Part shown: one piece after another, positions 37,352 to 48,477 of the stretch
Numbering within the stretch: position 1 is the stretch's first letter
Layout: the number at the start of each line of letters is the position of its first letter
Origin: an uncultured Pelagibacteraceae bacterium
GTDB taxonomy: Bacteria; Pseudomonadota; Alphaproteobacteria; Pelagibacterales; Pelagibacteraceae
Reading direction: 5' to 3'
Assembly (NCBI GenBank): GCA_902554195.1
Contig: CACDNT010000003.1
Span: 1-50,180 of the forward strand
DNA length: 50,180 nucleotides
Program-made: the position numbers and the translations under genes
The notes under the pieces: generated by a model
The model's input: the letters and a program-made list of their open reading frames with translations, nothing else
The model's database searches: none
What the model was told of the DNA's origin: nothing

Positions 37352-38200
37352 TCAATAATTCAATTCAATTAGATTTCTTTCAAAAATATCATTCAATTTT
37401 TGAATAAACCTATTATCAAAATTTTTCTTCCAATTATTTTTGGGACCCAAATGAAAGAAAGGAATGTTTTTTTTATTTTCACGAGCAATAATCGACTCAC
37501 TAAAACCATTGTTGTCTTCTATTTTTTTTAAATTTTCAAAGGATGTACTTTGTACTGAATTTTTAGCCTTTTCTCTACTAAATCCATTTTTATTATTTGT
37601 TATTTTATCTATAAATTCTACTATCTCCTTGAATACAAAAAAAGTCTCTTTTAAAAGATCTTCATATCTAAGGAATTTAACAGGCACTAGCTTATTATTT
37701 TTCCAAGATTGATAATTTTTTTCCCATGAGCTAATAAATTGATAATCACTAAAATCTTTTTTTTTTTTGAAATCATAAATATAATTACTTTCATTTTGCA
37801 TCACACTTAAGGCTTTATCATGATTAATTTGAAAATGCCTTGACATAGAGTCGAGAACATTTCTGGGGTCTCTAACTATATATATTCCACCAAGTGTATT
37901 TTTACGATTTGTGAAATCATTCTGACCAATTTTTACTAAAGCATTGTGTGTTTTTAAAAATTTGATTTTATTATCTAAATTAATTCTTTCTTGAGCTTCA
38001 ACCCAGTATTTTACTGTATCTCCAGGTTTTTCTAAATTATAATCGAAATCTTTTAGATATTTTTTAGTGGGAAATTGCTGAATATTTTGTAATTGTTTAT
38101 CACCCAAAAAAAGACCATCATTTGTATAATAGTAAGCACTTATTAATGATCTTAACCATGTGTTTCCATTTTTTGGATATGATGATAACCAAATAATCAT
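37352..38200 (-). CDS. PAPS-dependent sulfotransferase domain protein
   Basis: IIWLSSYPKNGNTWLRSLI (5'-PSB loop) and GGIYIVRDPRNVLDSMSRHF (3'-PB motif). Confidence 0.85.
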   Translation of the reverse strand: MIIWLSSYPKNGNTWLRSLISAYYYTNDGLFLGDKQLQNIQQFPTKKYLKDFDYNLEKPGDTVKYWVEAQERINLDNKIKFLKTHNALVKIGQNDFTNRKNTLGGIYIVRDPRNVLDSMSRHFQINHDKALSVMQNESNYIYDFKKKKDFSDYQFISSWEKNYQSWKNNKLVPVKFLRYEDLLKETFFVFKEIVEFIDKITNNKNGFSREKAKNSVQSTSFENLKKIEDNNGFSESIIARENKKNIPFFHLGPKNNWKKNFDNRFIQKLNDIFERNLIELNY

Positions 38201-38251
38201 ATATTTAATCTTTTAAATACTTTTATTATTATTATATAGTTTATTTTAATT

Positions 38252-38893
38252 ATGAAACTTCCAAAAATTATACCTATTTTCCCCTTGAGCAATTTTATTG
38301 TTTTTCCAAAAACTGCGGTGCCCTTAAACATTTTCGAACCTAGATATTTAGAAATGGTTAATGAAAGTATGAAAACAGAGAAATTCATTGGAATGGTACA
38401 ACCAAAAACTATGAAAAATTTTGATAACACAAAATTACCTATTCTTCATAAAATTGGATGTTTAGGCAAAATAAACAGTTTTAAAGAGACTGATGATGGA
38501 CGTTATCTGATTGAGTTAAAAGGTTTGATTAGATTTAAAATTATCAATGAAATTAATAATAATAAAAGTTACAGAGAAGTTGAAGTCAGTTTTGATGATT
38601 ACTTACATGATCTAGATGAAAAAAAAGAAGATCTTAAATTTTCAGATTTAGAACTTATTTTTAAAGATTTTAAATCATTGTTTGAAAAAAGGGGTTTCAT
38701 TATTAATTGGAAGGCTTTAGAAAAACAAAGTTTGGATGAGACTATTAATGCATTAGCTATGACCTCACCTTTTAGTTTGGAGGAAAAACAGGTTTTGCTA
38801 GAGGCAAAAAATTTAAATGTCAGAAAGACAAAGATTGCAGAAATACTGAATACTTACACATACGATCAATTTGACAATAATACATTGCAATAA
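38252..38893 (+). CDS. LON peptidase substrate-binding domain protein
   Basis: PIFPLSNFIVFPKTAVPLNIFEPRYLEMV...FIGMVQP, GCLGKI. Confidence 0.9.
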   Translation: MKLPKIIPIFPLSNFIVFPKTAVPLNIFEPRYLEMVNESMKTEKFIGMVQPKTMKNFDNTKLPILHKIGCLGKINSFKETDDGRYLIELKGLIRFKIINEINNNKSYREVEVSFDDYLHDLDEKKEDLKFSDLELIFKDFKSLFEKRGFIINWKALEKQSLDETINALAMTSPFSLEEKQVLLEAKNLNVRKTKIAEILNTYTYDQFDNNTLQ

Positions 38894-38894
38894 A

Positions 38895-39977
38895 TTATAT
38901 TTGCAAACCTTCATCAGCAATACTTTTAAAATATTTGTTTAATAATTTATTTTTTCCAATTAATTTTACAGATCTATCTATAAAATCGCCTTTGATTTTG
39001 CTATTAAAATTAAAACTTTCGTAAATAAAATTAATTCCCTCAGAAAAAATTAAATTCTTACTTTTAACTCTTTTTTGAAATTCGCTACAAACACTCTGAT
39101 CTAAAGGTAAACCAAGTTCAATTCTATTATTAACTATTTCTAACAAATTTTTAATATCTCTTAAGGTCATATTAAAACCTTGACCGGCTAGAGGATGTAA
39201 TTTGTGAAGTATATCGCCAAAAGCTAATATTTTATTTTTATAATATTTTCGTAAATTTAAAGACCTTAAATTGAATTTTGAAACTTTATTAATTCTTTTT
39301 ATTTGATAACTTGAATTAAATTTCATAATTGAATTTTTGACATCAAATGTATCATCAGATTTATTTGTCCGCACAGAATAAACAACTGATGTTTTTTTTT
39401 TAGATATAGGTAAAAAGGCCAGTGGTCCTTTTTTCGTAAATATCTGCGTAGCTATATCGTTTGGTGATAAAGCTTTATGATCAATTACTGTTGAATATGC
39501 TGTACTTTCATACTTTTTTTCAAATTTTTTTAAAAAAAATTTTTTTGTAATTTCGTGCTCTTGATCACAATTAATTAATAAATCACAATTAGTATTATTT
39601 AGATCTTTATAGCTGATAGTTTTTTTGTATTTGAAAAATTTAGTATTTTTAAGTTCAGTATTTAATTGATTGAATATTTCATAATTTTTTACAATTGAAA
39701 AAAGGGTTTCACTTTGATTTTCAAATTTTATTATTTCTTTATTGTTAGAGTTTTCTGAATAAATCTTTATTTTTTTAATTGGCCATGAAATTTTTTTAAT
39801 ATTTGATATGTTTTTATTAAAGTAATCAATATTTGATTTGGAAATACCTATTGTTCTTGATTTATCTACATTTATTTTCTGGTCTTTATAAAAGATATCA
39901 ACAAAAATCTCTTGATTAACAAAAGCTTTGGCTAAAGCTAAGCTAGTTAAGTTATTTCCAATTATACCAACTTTCAT
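38895..39977 (-). CDS. FAD-dependent monooxygenase (ubiquinone biosynthesis UbiH/UbiF-like)
   Basis: N-terminal GIIGNNLTSLALAKA, C-terminal ILAFGDILHKLHPLAGQGFNMTLRDIKNLLEIV. Start refined to ATG 39977. Confidence 0.85.
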   Translation of the reverse strand: MKVGIIGNNLTSLALAKAFVNQEIFVDIFYKDQKINVDKSRTIGISKSNIDYFNKNISNIKKISWPIKKIKIYSENSNNKEIIKFENQSETLFSIVKNYEIFNQLNTELKNTKFFKYKKTISYKDLNNTNCDLLINCDQEHEITKKFFLKKFEKKYESTAYSTVIDHKALSPNDIATQIFTKKGPLAFLPISKKKTSVVYSVRTNKSDDTFDVKNSIMKFNSSYQIKRINKVSKFNLRSLNLRKYYKNKILAFGDILHKLHPLAGQGFNMTLRDIKNLLEIVNNRIELGLPLDQSVCSEFQKRVKSKNLIFSEGINFIYESFNFNSKIKGDFIDRSVKLIGKNKLLNKYFKSIADEGLQI

Positions 39978-40007
39978 AATAAATTTAATTTTAACAAGAA
40001 AAATTAG

Positions 40008-42128
40008 ATGATACAAAGTGATATATTTGATTCAATCAATATGAAAATAAAGAAAATTACGAATACAATATTGCTTTTTATTGCAAAAAGATTGACAGAA
40101 ATATTTGGGTTTTTAATCTTATTATCGGGTATTCTTTTGTTTGTTTCACTAATATCCTACTCCCCAGAAGATCCAAATTTTATATTTCCAGAAAATAAAG
40201 ACATAAAAAATATCCTTGGCTTTAGAGGTAGTTATGTTTCTGATCTTTTTTTTCAATCAATCGGTTTAATTTCTTATTTGTTTTCTTTAACACTAATATT
40301 TACTGGATTGAACATAACTTTGTCAAAGGACCTTTTTTTAGTAATTGAAAATATTTTCTATTCAATTTTTTACATAATATTAGGATCATCATTTTTTAAT
40401 TATTTTTACGATAGCACTTTTATACTTTTTATAAATGGCAATGGAGGATTTATAGGGAGTTATTTAAATGAAAACCTATTTATAAAATTAATTAATCTCA
40501 ATGAAACTATTTCTTTTTATTTTTTAATCATTTTAATATTTGGACTATTTTTATTGAGTGTAAATTTCAATTTAAAGAAAAATTTTTATTTTTTAAAAAA
40601 AATAATTTCATTATTTTCTAATAAAAAACAAAACTACACTGATAAAAGTGAAGTGATAAATGAATATATTCCACAGGAGGAAATTAAAAATCTTATTCAA
40701 GAAGATCTGCCTTTTATAAAAGCTGACGAAATAAAAAAAACAGAAAAATTAAAATTTAAATTACCGAGTTTGGAATTACTGAAAGTTCCATCAAAAAAAG
40801 AAAGAGAGAATTTTGGCAAAAATCAATCAAATGATCCTGAATTTTTAGAAAAAATATTATTAGACTTTGGTGTAAATGGTAAAATCAAAAAAATAAGTCA
40901 CGGACCAGTCGTCACATTGAATGAATTTGAACCTGCTGCTGGTGTAAAGGTTTCCAAAATAATAAATCTATCTGATGATATCGCAAGAAATACTAGTTCT
41001 GAGTCAGCTAGAATTTCGACTATTCCAGGAAGTAACACTGTTGGAATTGAATTGCCTAACACATCAAGAGAAAATGTTTACTTGAGTGAAATTCTAGATA
41101 ACCCCGACTTCAAAAAAAAAGAAATTAAATTACCGATAGCTTTAGGTAAAAGTATATCTGGAAACCCAATAGTTGGCGATTTATCTTCAATGCCTCATTT
41201 GTTAATAGCTGGAACAACTGGATCTGGAAAATCGGTTTGCATTAACACGATAATATTATCACTGCTTTACCGTCACACTCCTGAAAGATGTAAATTTATT
41301 TTGATTGATCCCAAGATGCTTGAGCTATCTACATACGAGGGTGTACCTCATCTTTTATGTCCAGTGATAACAGAAGCAAAAAAAGCAGCCTCTGTTTTAG
41401 GCTGGGTGGTTAAAGAGATGGAAAGTAGATACAGACTAATGACAAAAGAAGGAGTTAGAAATATTGATGGTTATAATGCAAAACATAAACTTCCAATGCC
41501 TTATATAGTCGTAGTGGTTGATGAGATGTCAGATTTAATGCTCGTAGCAGGAAAAGAAATTGAAAACTATATTCAAAAATTATCTCAAATGGCAAGAGCA
41601 GCTGGAATACACATTATCATGGCTACTCAAAGACCGAGTGTTGACGTTATTACTGGAACAATTAAAGCTAACTTTCCTACACGAATATCTTTCCAAGTTA
41701 CATCTAAAATAGATAGTAGGACTATATTAGGAGAACAAGGTGCTGAACAATTATTAGGTAAAGGCGATATGTTGTATATGTCATCTGCTAACAGAGTTAT
41801 AAGAATACATGCACCATTTGTATCTGATAATGAGATTGAAAATATTAACAATTCTCTAAGATCCCAAGCGGAACCTGATTATGTCGATGAAATTCTCAAT
41901 TTTGCAGATGAAAAAGAAATAGGTGATGGATCCAAAAATATAGGTGATAAAGATGAGCTTTATCAAACAGCTGTGGAAATCATAAAATCTGAAGGGAAAG
42001 CATCAACGTCTTTTTTACAAAGAAAACTACAGATAGGATATAATCGAGCAGCAAGAATAATTGATATGATGGAAGAAGAGGGAATTGTGAGCAAGGCCAA
42101 TCATGTAGGAAAACGTGATGTTCTTTGA
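40008..42128 (+). CDS. ftsK: DNA translocase FtsK
   Basis: N-terminal TM segments, LLIAGTTGSGKSVCINTIILSLL Walker A, C-terminal gamma domain ASTSFLQRKLQIGYNRAARIIDMMEEEGIV. ATG 40041 is an alternative start. Confidence 0.95.
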   Translation: MIQSDIFDSINMKIKKITNTILLFIAKRLTEIFGFLILLSGILLFVSLISYSPEDPNFIFPENKDIKNILGFRGSYVSDLFFQSIGLISYLFSLTLIFTGLNITLSKDLFLVIENIFYSIFYIILGSSFFNYFYDSTFILFINGNGGFIGSYLNENLFIKLINLNETISFYFLIILIFGLFLLSVNFNLKKNFYFLKKIISLFSNKKQNYTDKSEVINEYIPQEEIKNLIQEDLPFIKADEIKKTEKLKFKLPSLELLKVPSKKERENFGKNQSNDPEFLEKILLDFGVNGKIKKISHGPVVTLNEFEPAAGVKVSKIINLSDDIARNTSSESARISTIPGSNTVGIELPNTSRENVYLSEILDNPDFKKKEIKLPIALGKSISGNPIVGDLSSMPHLLIAGTTGSGKSVCINTIILSLLYRHTPERCKFILIDPKMLELSTYEGVPHLLCPVITEAKKAASVLGWVVKEMESRYRLMTKEGVRNIDGYNAKHKLPMPYIVVVVDEMSDLMLVAGKEIENYIQKLSQMARAAGIHIIMATQRPSVDVITGTIKANFPTRISFQVTSKIDSRTILGEQGAEQLLGKGDMLYMSSANRVIRIHAPFVSDNEIENINNSLRSQAEPDYVDEILNFADEKEIGDGSKNIGDKDELYQTAVEIIKSEGKASTSFLQRKLQIGYNRAARIIDMMEEEGIVSKANHVGKRDVL

Positions 42129-42676
42129 TGATTAATAAGTTAATTTTTTTATTTCTTTTATTTTCAATCGTTGAGGCTTCAGCAAACGTTAAAGAAAAAA
42201 TTATTCAAAATTTAAAATCTACTAATAACTTGACATTTAACTTTGAACAAAACATTAATGGTAAAACGGAAAATGGCCATTGTGCTCTGTCATACCCACA
42301 AAAAATATTTTGCAAATATAATTTAAAAAATAACAAAATTTTAGTTTCAAATGGAAAATCTATAGTCATAAAAACTAATAGTAGCTATTACCTATATCCT
42401 CTCGAACGAACACCTTTAAATCTAATATTGAATAAAAAGTTTTTAATTAATAAGATCGAAAATTTAAATGAAAGAATCCTAGATAATAAATTTGTAAATT
42501 TTAAGTTTTTTGAGGAAGATTTTGAGGTGAATATTTTCTTTGATTATAACACTCTTGATTTAATCGGGTGGCAAACTACAGATGTTTATCAAAATCTTAG
42601 TATTACTTTTTTAAATTCAGTTGAAAAAAATCAAAAATTAAATAGCGATTTATTTGATTTACCTCAACAAAATTAA
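42125..42676 (+). CDS. lolA: Outer-membrane lipoprotein carrier LolA family
   Basis: Signal peptide, NLTFNFEQNINGKTENGHCALSYPQKIFCKY; downstream of ftsK. Confidence 0.8.
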   Translation: MMINKLIFLFLLFSIVEASANVKEKIIQNLKSTNNLTFNFEQNINGKTENGHCALSYPQKIFCKYNLKNNKILVSNGKSIVIKTNSSYYLYPLERTPLNLILNKKFLINKIENLNERILDNKFVNFKFFEEDFEVNIFFDYNTLDLIGWQTTDVYQNLSITFLNSVEKNQKLNSDLFDLPQQN

Positions 42677-43176
42677 ATTGAAACAGATTCTGTTTTATAA
42701 ATTCTCATACCCCTTGAAATATAATTGTTTAATGCATTTTTATGATCTAGTGAGCAAGTATGTACCCAGACTCTATTAGTATTTTCAGAAAAAGAATTTT
42801 TAATAGCTGATGTTAAAAGGAAAGAGCCTAATTTTTTATTCTGATATTCTTTAAGCAAACCAAGATAAGCAATTTCTGTCTCCTTTTTTTCCTCATGGAA
42901 AATAAGTTCAAAGTATCCAGCCATATCATCAGCTTTTTTAAGAATATAAGTTTTTACCTTTTGATTAGAAATATATTCTCTCCACTGTTTATCTGTCCAA
43001 ACTAACCGATCCGTCCATCGATGTTCTTTACCGATGTTTTTATAAAAAAACTTATTTATTTGAAAATCTTTTGGATCACTAAGATCAATTAAACAGTCAT
43101 CTGGTGAAAATTTAGATTTTTTTAAGTCTTTAAGTGAATTGATTTCCAAATAATTTCTTTCAACTTTAGTGCTCAC
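42673..43176 (-). CDS. GNAT-family N-acetyltransferase
   Basis: ETEIAYLGLLKEYQNKKLGSFLLTSAIKNSF acetyl-CoA-binding motif. Confidence 0.85.
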   Translation of the reverse strand: MSTKVERNYLEINSLKDLKKSKFSPDDCLIDLSDPKDFQINKFFYKNIGKEHRWTDRLVWTDKQWREYISNQKVKTYILKKADDMAGYFELIFHEEKKETEIAYLGLLKEYQNKKLGSFLLTSAIKNSFSENTNRVWVHTCSLDHKNALNNYISRGMRIYKTESVSI

Positions 43177-43538
43177 TCCACCATCTTTCCAACTTTTTCA
43201 CCTCCAAATAGATGAAAATGTAAATGAGGTACCTCTTGACCGCCGTGTTCAGAAATATTAGCTAATGCACGATAACCTTTACCACCGTCTACCGATATAC
43301 CAAGTTTTTTTGCAACTAAATTTATACCCTTTAATAAACCTACCATTTCCTCTGGGGAGGCTTTTTGACTAAAATCATCAAGGTCAATATATTTTCCTTT
43401 AGGTATTACCAGCGCATGAATTTTTTTTTGGGGGTTTATATCATGAAATGACAAGACGTGATCATCTTCGTAAATCTTCTTACAAGGAATTTCTCCCCTT
43501 AAGATTTTAGCAAAAATATTATTATCATCGTAGCTCAT
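43173..43538 (-). CDS. HIT family protein
   Basis: NNIFAKILRGEIPCKKIYEDD, HGGQEVPHLHFHLFGG. Confidence 0.95.
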   Translation of the reverse strand: MSYDDNNIFAKILRGEIPCKKIYEDDHVLSFHDINPQKKIHALVIPKGKYIDLDDFSQKASPEEMVGLLKGINLVAKKLGISVDGGKGYRALANISEHGGQEVPHLHFHLFGGEKVGKMVE

Positions 43539-43807
43539 TTTTTTCTTTTGTTTAGTTCTTCCATTACATCCTCAATTTTCACATCGTTTGCCTCTAGATA
43601 CATTATCAAATGATAGAAAACATCAGCTGCCTCATGAATTTTATTTGAATTTTTTTCTACTGCCTCAATAAGTTCATTAATTTCCTCTACGATCTTTTCT
43701 TTGCTCAATGATTTATCACTAAGTAGTTTATTAGTATAAGAACCATCTATTGGAGTTTTTTTCCTCTCTCTTGCAAGATTAAATAAGCTTTCTAAAGTAT
43801 TAAGCAT
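43535..43807 (-). CDS. hisE: Phosphoribosyl-ATP diphosphatase
   Basis: SYTNKLLSDKSLSKEKIVEEINELIEAV...EAADVFYHLIMYL. Confidence 0.95.
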   Translation of the reverse strand: MLNTLESLFNLARERKKTPIDGSYTNKLLSDKSLSKEKIVEEINELIEAVEKNSNKIHEAADVFYHLIMYLEANDVKIEDVMEELNKRKK

Positions 43808-43808
43808 G

Positions 43809-44564
43809 TCAAATTCTAACAGGTATTCCCTTTGAGTCCAAATAATCCTTAGCTTCTTTTATAGAGTGTTTTCCATAATGAAATATAGAAGCTGCCAAAA
43901 CTGCACTGGCTTTTCCTAATTTAATGCCATCCACTAGGTGATCTAAATTACCCACCCCACCAGATGCAATAACTGGAATATTTACTTTTGAGGAAATTTT
44001 TGACATGAGATCAATATCATAACCTACTTGTGTTCCATCTCTATCCATAGAAGTTACTAATAACTCCCCTGCACCGTTTTTTTCCATTTGTTCAGCATAT
44101 TCTAAAGCGTCAATACCACTATTATTTCTTCCTCCGTGAGTAAACACTTCCCACTTATCTCCATTTTTTTTTGCATCAATTGCAACTACAATACATTGAG
44201 ACCCAAATTTTTTTGAACTATCAATAACAACTTTTGAATTTTCAACTGCTGCAGTGTTTATAGATACTTTATCAGCGCCACAATTAAGCAATTTGTTAAT
44301 ATCTTCAACACTTCTGACACCACCTCCTACAGTTAATGGCACAAAGCATTTTTTTGAAGTTTTCTCAACAACATCATAAATAGTATCTCTATTTTCATTA
44401 GAAGCGGTAATATCTAAAAAACAAATTTCATCTGCTCCACCATCACTATAAATTTTTGCTTGTTCCACAGGGTCTCCTGCATCTTTTAGATCAACAAAGT
44501 TTATACCCTTAACTACACGACCATTTTTTACATCTAAACAAGGTATAATTCTATTTTTAAGCAT
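43809..44564 (-). CDS. hisF: Imidazole glycerol phosphate synthase cyclase subunit
   Basis: [40 protein letters not shown]. Confidence 0.97.
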   Translation of the reverse strand: MLKNRIIPCLDVKNGRVVKGINFVDLKDAGDPVEQAKIYSDGGADEICFLDITASNENRDTIYDVVEKTSKKCFVPLTVGGGVRSVEDINKLLNCGADKVSINTAAVENSKVVIDSSKKFGSQCIVVAIDAKKNGDKWEVFTHGGRNNSGIDALEYAEQMEKNGAGELLVTSMDRDGTQVGYDIDLMSKISSKVNIPVIASGGVGNLDHLVDGIKLGKASAVLAASIFHYGKHSIKEAKDYLDSKGIPVRI

Positions 44565-45273
44565 CTTCTTTCACCAGTTCTTCTAATTTTATATCTCCAT
44601 CATAAATAGCTTTACCAACTATTATACCTTCAACATTTTTTAAATTCTTCGCTTTTTTAATATCGTCTATTGATGAAACACCGCCTGATATAATTACAGG
44701 GCACTTTGAGATCTCAGCAACTTTCATTGTTTGATCGAAATTTGGACTTTGTTTCATACCGTCTCTATTAATATCAGTATAAATCAATCTACTAACACCA
44801 AAGTCGTTAATTTCTTTTAAATAATCTAAAATTAATTGATTAGAGCTTTCTTTCCATCCAGATACTGACAAATACCCGTCTTTAGCATCTAAACCTAGAG
44901 CAATATGATTTTGAAATTTTTCACATGATTTTTTTAAGAAATTTTTGTCTTTAATAGCAGCACTTCCCAGAATTACTTTCTCAACACCAGCATCAATGTA
45001 TTTTTTTATACTATCAGAATTTCTAATACCACCACCTACTTCAACTTTTAAATTAAATTTACCAACTATATCCTGAATAATATCTAAATTTACTGTTTCG
45101 CCAGTTAAAGCACCATCTAAATCAACTATGTGTAAATTTTTAAATCCATGATCTTTAAATTTTCCTGCTTGTTCAATTGGAGACAATTCATACTCAGTCT
45201 TTTTATCGAAATCTCCTTTAACTAATCTTACACACTTTTTTTCTTTAATATCTATTGCAGGAAATATTTTCAT
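44557..45273 (-). CDS. hisA: HisA, phosphoribosylformimino-5-aminoimidazole carboxamide ribotide isomerase
   Basis: [43 protein letters not shown]. Confidence 0.97.
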   Translation of the reverse strand: MKIFPAIDIKEKKCVRLVKGDFDKKTEYELSPIEQAGKFKDHGFKNLHIVDLDGALTGETVNLDIIQDIVGKFNLKVEVGGGIRNSDSIKKYIDAGVEKVILGSAAIKDKNFLKKSCEKFQNHIALGLDAKDGYLSVSGWKESSNQLILDYLKEINDFGVSRLIYTDINRDGMKQSPNFDQTMKVAEISKCPVIISGGVSSIDDIKKAKNLKNVEGIIVGKAIYDGDIKLEELVKEDA

Positions 45274-45274
45274 T

Positions 45275-45901
45275 TTACAAATTTATAAAATTATCAATTA
45301 TCTTAAGCCCGATCCTATCACTTTTCTCTGGATGAAATTGGGTTCCAAAAATATTTTCTTTTTCAACAGAGCAAACAATATTTGATGAATAATCTGTTGT
45401 TGCTGAAATAACTTTTTTATCATTTGGAACAAATTCATAACTATGAACAAAATACATATGAGAATTATCTTCTATATCTTTAAAAATTTTACTATCTTTG
45501 ACAATATTGATTTGATTCCAACCGATATGAGGAAGTTTATACTTACCGTTCTGATTATCTATTTTTGAAACTTTTCCTGAAATCCACCCTAAGCCTTTAG
45601 TTTCAGTTTCTTCATAACCAACATCTGCAAACATCTGCAAACCAACACAAATTCCAATTAGAGGTTTTTTATTAGTTATTGCAAATTCATTTAAAGTGTC
45701 TGTAAGACCTTTAATTTTATTCAAGGCATCCACACAACTTTTAAATGAGCCCTGCCCTGGTAAAACTACTTTGTCACTTGATTTTATTTTATTTAAATCT
45801 GAGGTAACCTCGATAGTTACTTTATCTTTTGCAACTTCTTTAAAAGAGTTTATTACCGAGCTTATATTGCCCGATTTATAATCAACAATTGTGACGTTCA
45901 T
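45275..45901 (-). CDS. hisH: Imidazole glycerol phosphate synthase glutaminase subunit
   Basis: VVLPGQGSFKSC, PLIGICVGLQMF, GTQFHPEKS. Confidence 0.97.
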   Translation of the reverse strand: MNVTIVDYKSGNISSVINSFKEVAKDKVTIEVTSDLNKIKSSDKVVLPGQGSFKSCVDALNKIKGLTDTLNEFAITNKKPLIGICVGLQMFADVGYEETETKGLGWISGKVSKIDNQNGKYKLPHIGWNQINIVKDSKIFKDIEDNSHMYFVHSYEFVPNDKKVISATTDYSSNIVCSVEKENIFGTQFHPEKSDRIGLKIIDNFINL

Positions 45902-45906
45902 TAAAC

Positions 45907-46497
45907 TTATAAAGAACCTTTTGTAGAAGGAATCGTTTTTTTATTCCTCGGATCTATTTCCAATGCAGTTCTTAAAGACCTTGCTAATCCTTTATAACAA
46001 GACTCAATAATGTGGTGACTATTGTCCCCATAAATATTTTCAACGTGTAAAGTTATTCCTGCTGCTTGAGAAAACGCTTGAAACCATTCTTTAAAAAGTT
46101 CTGTATCCATCTCGCCAAGTTTTTCGACCTTTAAATTAACTTTCCAAATTAAATAAGGTCTATTTGAAATATCAATTGCAACACGTGATAGAGTTTCATC
46201 CATTGGGATCATTGCATGAGCATACCTTCTGATTCCAACAGATTTTTTCAAAGCTTTTTTTAAAGCTTCACCAATTGCAATTCCTGTATCTTCGGTTGTG
46301 TGGTGTAGATCAATATGAGTATCTCCTTTAGCTTTTATACTCATGTCTATTGAAGAATGCTTAGATAATTGTTCAAGCATGTGGTTTAAAAAACCTATTC
46401 CTGTGTCAATTTTGTATTTACCTTTACCGTCAATATTTAAATCAACACTAATGCTTGTTTCTTTTGTTTTCCTGCTTATTTTGCCTTTACGCTTCAT
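45907..46497 (-). CDS. hisB: Imidazoleglycerol-phosphate dehydratase
   Basis: [57 protein letters not shown]. Confidence 0.97.
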   Translation of the reverse strand: MKRKGKISRKTKETSISVDLNIDGKGKYKIDTGIGFLNHMLEQLSKHSSIDMSIKAKGDTHIDLHHTTEDTGIAIGEALKKALKKSVGIRRYAHAMIPMDETLSRVAIDISNRPYLIWKVNLKVEKLGEMDTELFKEWFQAFSQAAGITLHVENIYGDNSHHIIESCYKGLARSLRTALEIDPRNKKTIPSTKGSL

Positions 46498-46553
46498 AAT
46501 TAGAAACAGGTATACATATATTATTCAATTATGGCAATAATACTAAACCTGGG

Positions 46554-46581
46554 CTTGAAGTATCAAATTTAGTATCCATTT
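46554..46581 (+). promoter_or_regulatory. Putative sigma-32 (RpoH) heat-shock promoter of hslVU
   Basis: CTTGAA (46554-46559), 16 nt, CCAT (46576-46579) in ATCCATTTA; 9 nt before the hslV ATG. Confidence 0.6.
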
Positions 46582-46588
46582 ATAAACT

Positions 46589-47104
46589 ATGACAACTATT
46601 GTTTTAGTAAGAAAAAACAACGAAGTGGTAGTAGCTGGTGATGGCCAAGTAAGTATGGGCAATACTGTCGTAAAAAGCACTGCCTCAAAAGTCAGAAAAA
46701 TTGAAAAGAGAGATGTCGTAGCTGGTTTTGCTGGATCAACAGCTGATGCTTTAACATTATTTGAAAGATTAGAGGGAAAATTAGAAAAACATGCAGGTAA
46801 CTTATCTAGAGCTGCTGTCGAGTTAGCTAAAGATTGGAGAACTGATAAATATCTAAGAAGATTAGAAGCACTAATGGCGGTAGGTGACAAGAGCAATAGT
46901 TATATAATTTCAGGAACTGGTGATGTTTTAGAACCTGAAGGAGACGTTATTGGTATTGGCTCTGGTGGTAATTATGCTTTAGCTGCAGGAAAAGTCTTAA
47001 TAGAAAGTAATATTTCAGCAGAAGAAGTTGCAAAAAAAGCTATCAAAGTTGCGGCTGATATCTGCGTATTCACAAATGAAAATGTTAAAGTTGAAAAAAT
47101 ATAA
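46589..47104 (+). CDS. hslV: ATP-dependent protease subunit HslV
   Basis: [28 protein letters not shown] with N-terminal catalytic Thr. Confidence 0.97.
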   Translation: MTTIVLVRKNNEVVVAGDGQVSMGNTVVKSTASKVRKIEKRDVVAGFAGSTADALTLFERLEGKLEKHAGNLSRAAVELAKDWRTDKYLRRLEALMAVGDKSNSYIISGTGDVLEPEGDVIGIGSGGNYALAAGKVLIESNISAEEVAKKAIKVAADICVFTNENVKVEKI

Positions 47105-48477
47105 TGGATAAATCAAACGTAACTCAATTACATCCTAAAGGTGATCAGCAAAAAGAGGAGGCTTCATTAGTAAGCTCTTTATCACCAAGAGAAATTGTTT
47201 CTGAATTAGATAGGTTTGTTGTCGGTCAAAATAAAGCTAAAAGAGCAGTTGCTGTTGCCTTACGAAACAGATGGAGAAGACAAGCTTTAAAAGGTGAAAT
47301 GAGAAATGAAGTTTTACCAAAAAATATTTTAATGATTGGACCAACTGGTGTTGGAAAAACAGAAATTTCAAGAAGACTATCTAAATTGGCAGAGGCTCCT
47401 TTTGTAAAAGTTGAAGCAACTAGATTTACTGAGGTGGGTTATGTTGGAAGAGATGTAGAACAAATTGTAAGAGATTTAATTGAAATAGCAATTTCAATGG
47501 AAAAAGTTAAAAAAAGAAAAGAGGTCTACGCAAAAGCTCAAAAATTAGCTGAAGAAAAAGTACTAGATGCTTTAGTTGGGAAAAAAGCAAGTACGGCTAC
47601 AAGAGAAAGCTTTAGAAAAAGACTTAGAGATGGTGATCTAGATAATAACGAGATAGAAATAGCTGTCAGCGAAAGTGGTGGTAATAGTACATCATTTGAA
47701 ATTCCTGGAATGCCAGGTGCTAATGTAGGAATGATTAATATTGGCGAGATGCTTGGAAAGTCTATGGGCAAGCAAGAAAAAAAGAAAAAAATGACAGTAA
47801 AAGAATCTCACGAAATTTTGATAAATGATGAATCTGATAAGTTAATTGAACAAGATAAAATAATTAAAGCTGCAAAAATCTCTACAGAGAATAATGGAAT
47901 AGTTTTCTTAGATGAAATAGACAAAATTTCTGGAAGAACAGACAGGGTTGGAGGAGATGTGTCTAGAGAAGGTGTGCAGAGAGATTTATTACCTTTAATT
48001 GAAGGAACAACAGTTAATACAAAATACGGACCTATTAAAACTGACCATATATTATTTATTGCATCTGGTGCTTTCCAATTAGCTAAGCCTTCTGATTTAC
48101 TTCCCGAATTACAAGGTAGACTGCCAATCAGAGTTGAACTAGAGGCTTTATCAAGTGATGATTTCAAAAGAATTCTTAAAGAACCTGATTTTAGTTTAAT
48201 TAAACAATATGTGGCTTTATTAAAAACTGAAAATGTTGAACTCGAGTTTACTGAGGATGGAATTGATACAATCGCTAATATTGCTTCTGAGGTAAATGCA
48301 ACTGTTGAGAATATAGGTGCTAGAAGATTACACACAATAATAGAGAAAATCCTTGATGAAATTAGTTTCACTGCAACTGACAGATCTGGTGAAAAAATCT
48401 CAATAAATAAAGAATATATAAACGAAAATCTTGATAATCTTGTCAAAGATACAGATTTATCAAAATTTATTTTATAA
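47104..48477 (+). CDS. hslU: ATP-dependent protease ATPase subunit HslU
   Basis: [51 protein letters not shown]. Confidence 0.97.
   Translation: MDKSNVTQLHPKGDQQKEEASLVSSLSPREIVSELDRFVVGQNKAKRAVAVALRNRWRRQALKGEMRNEVLPKNILMIGPTGVGKTEISRRLSKLAEAPFVKVEATRFTEVGYVGRDVEQIVRDLIEIAISMEKVKKRKEVYAKAQKLAEEKVLDALVGKKASTATRESFRKRLRDGDLDNNEIEIAVSESGGNSTSFEIPGMPGANVGMINIGEMLGKSMGKQEKKKKMTVKESHEILINDESDKLIEQDKIIKAAKISTENNGIVFLDEIDKISGRTDRVGGDVSREGVQRDLLPLIEGTTVNTKYGPIKTDHILFIASGAFQLAKPSDLLPELQGRLPIRVELEALSSDDFKRILKEPDFSLIKQYVALLKTENVELEFTEDGIDTIANIASEVNATVENIGARRLHTIIEKILDEISFTATDRSGEKISINKEYINENLDNLVKDTDLSKFIL

Noticed and set aside
45630-45652. Short tandem repeat acatctgcaa x2 inside hisH
   Set aside because: Only two copies, in frame in a normal HisH coding region; most likely chance.
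47808-48446. 212-aa minus-strand ORF antisense to hslU
   Set aside because: Lies entirely inside a confident HslU gene, has low-complexity Ser/Ile/Leu-rich composition typical of antisense shadow ORFs and no recognisable motif.
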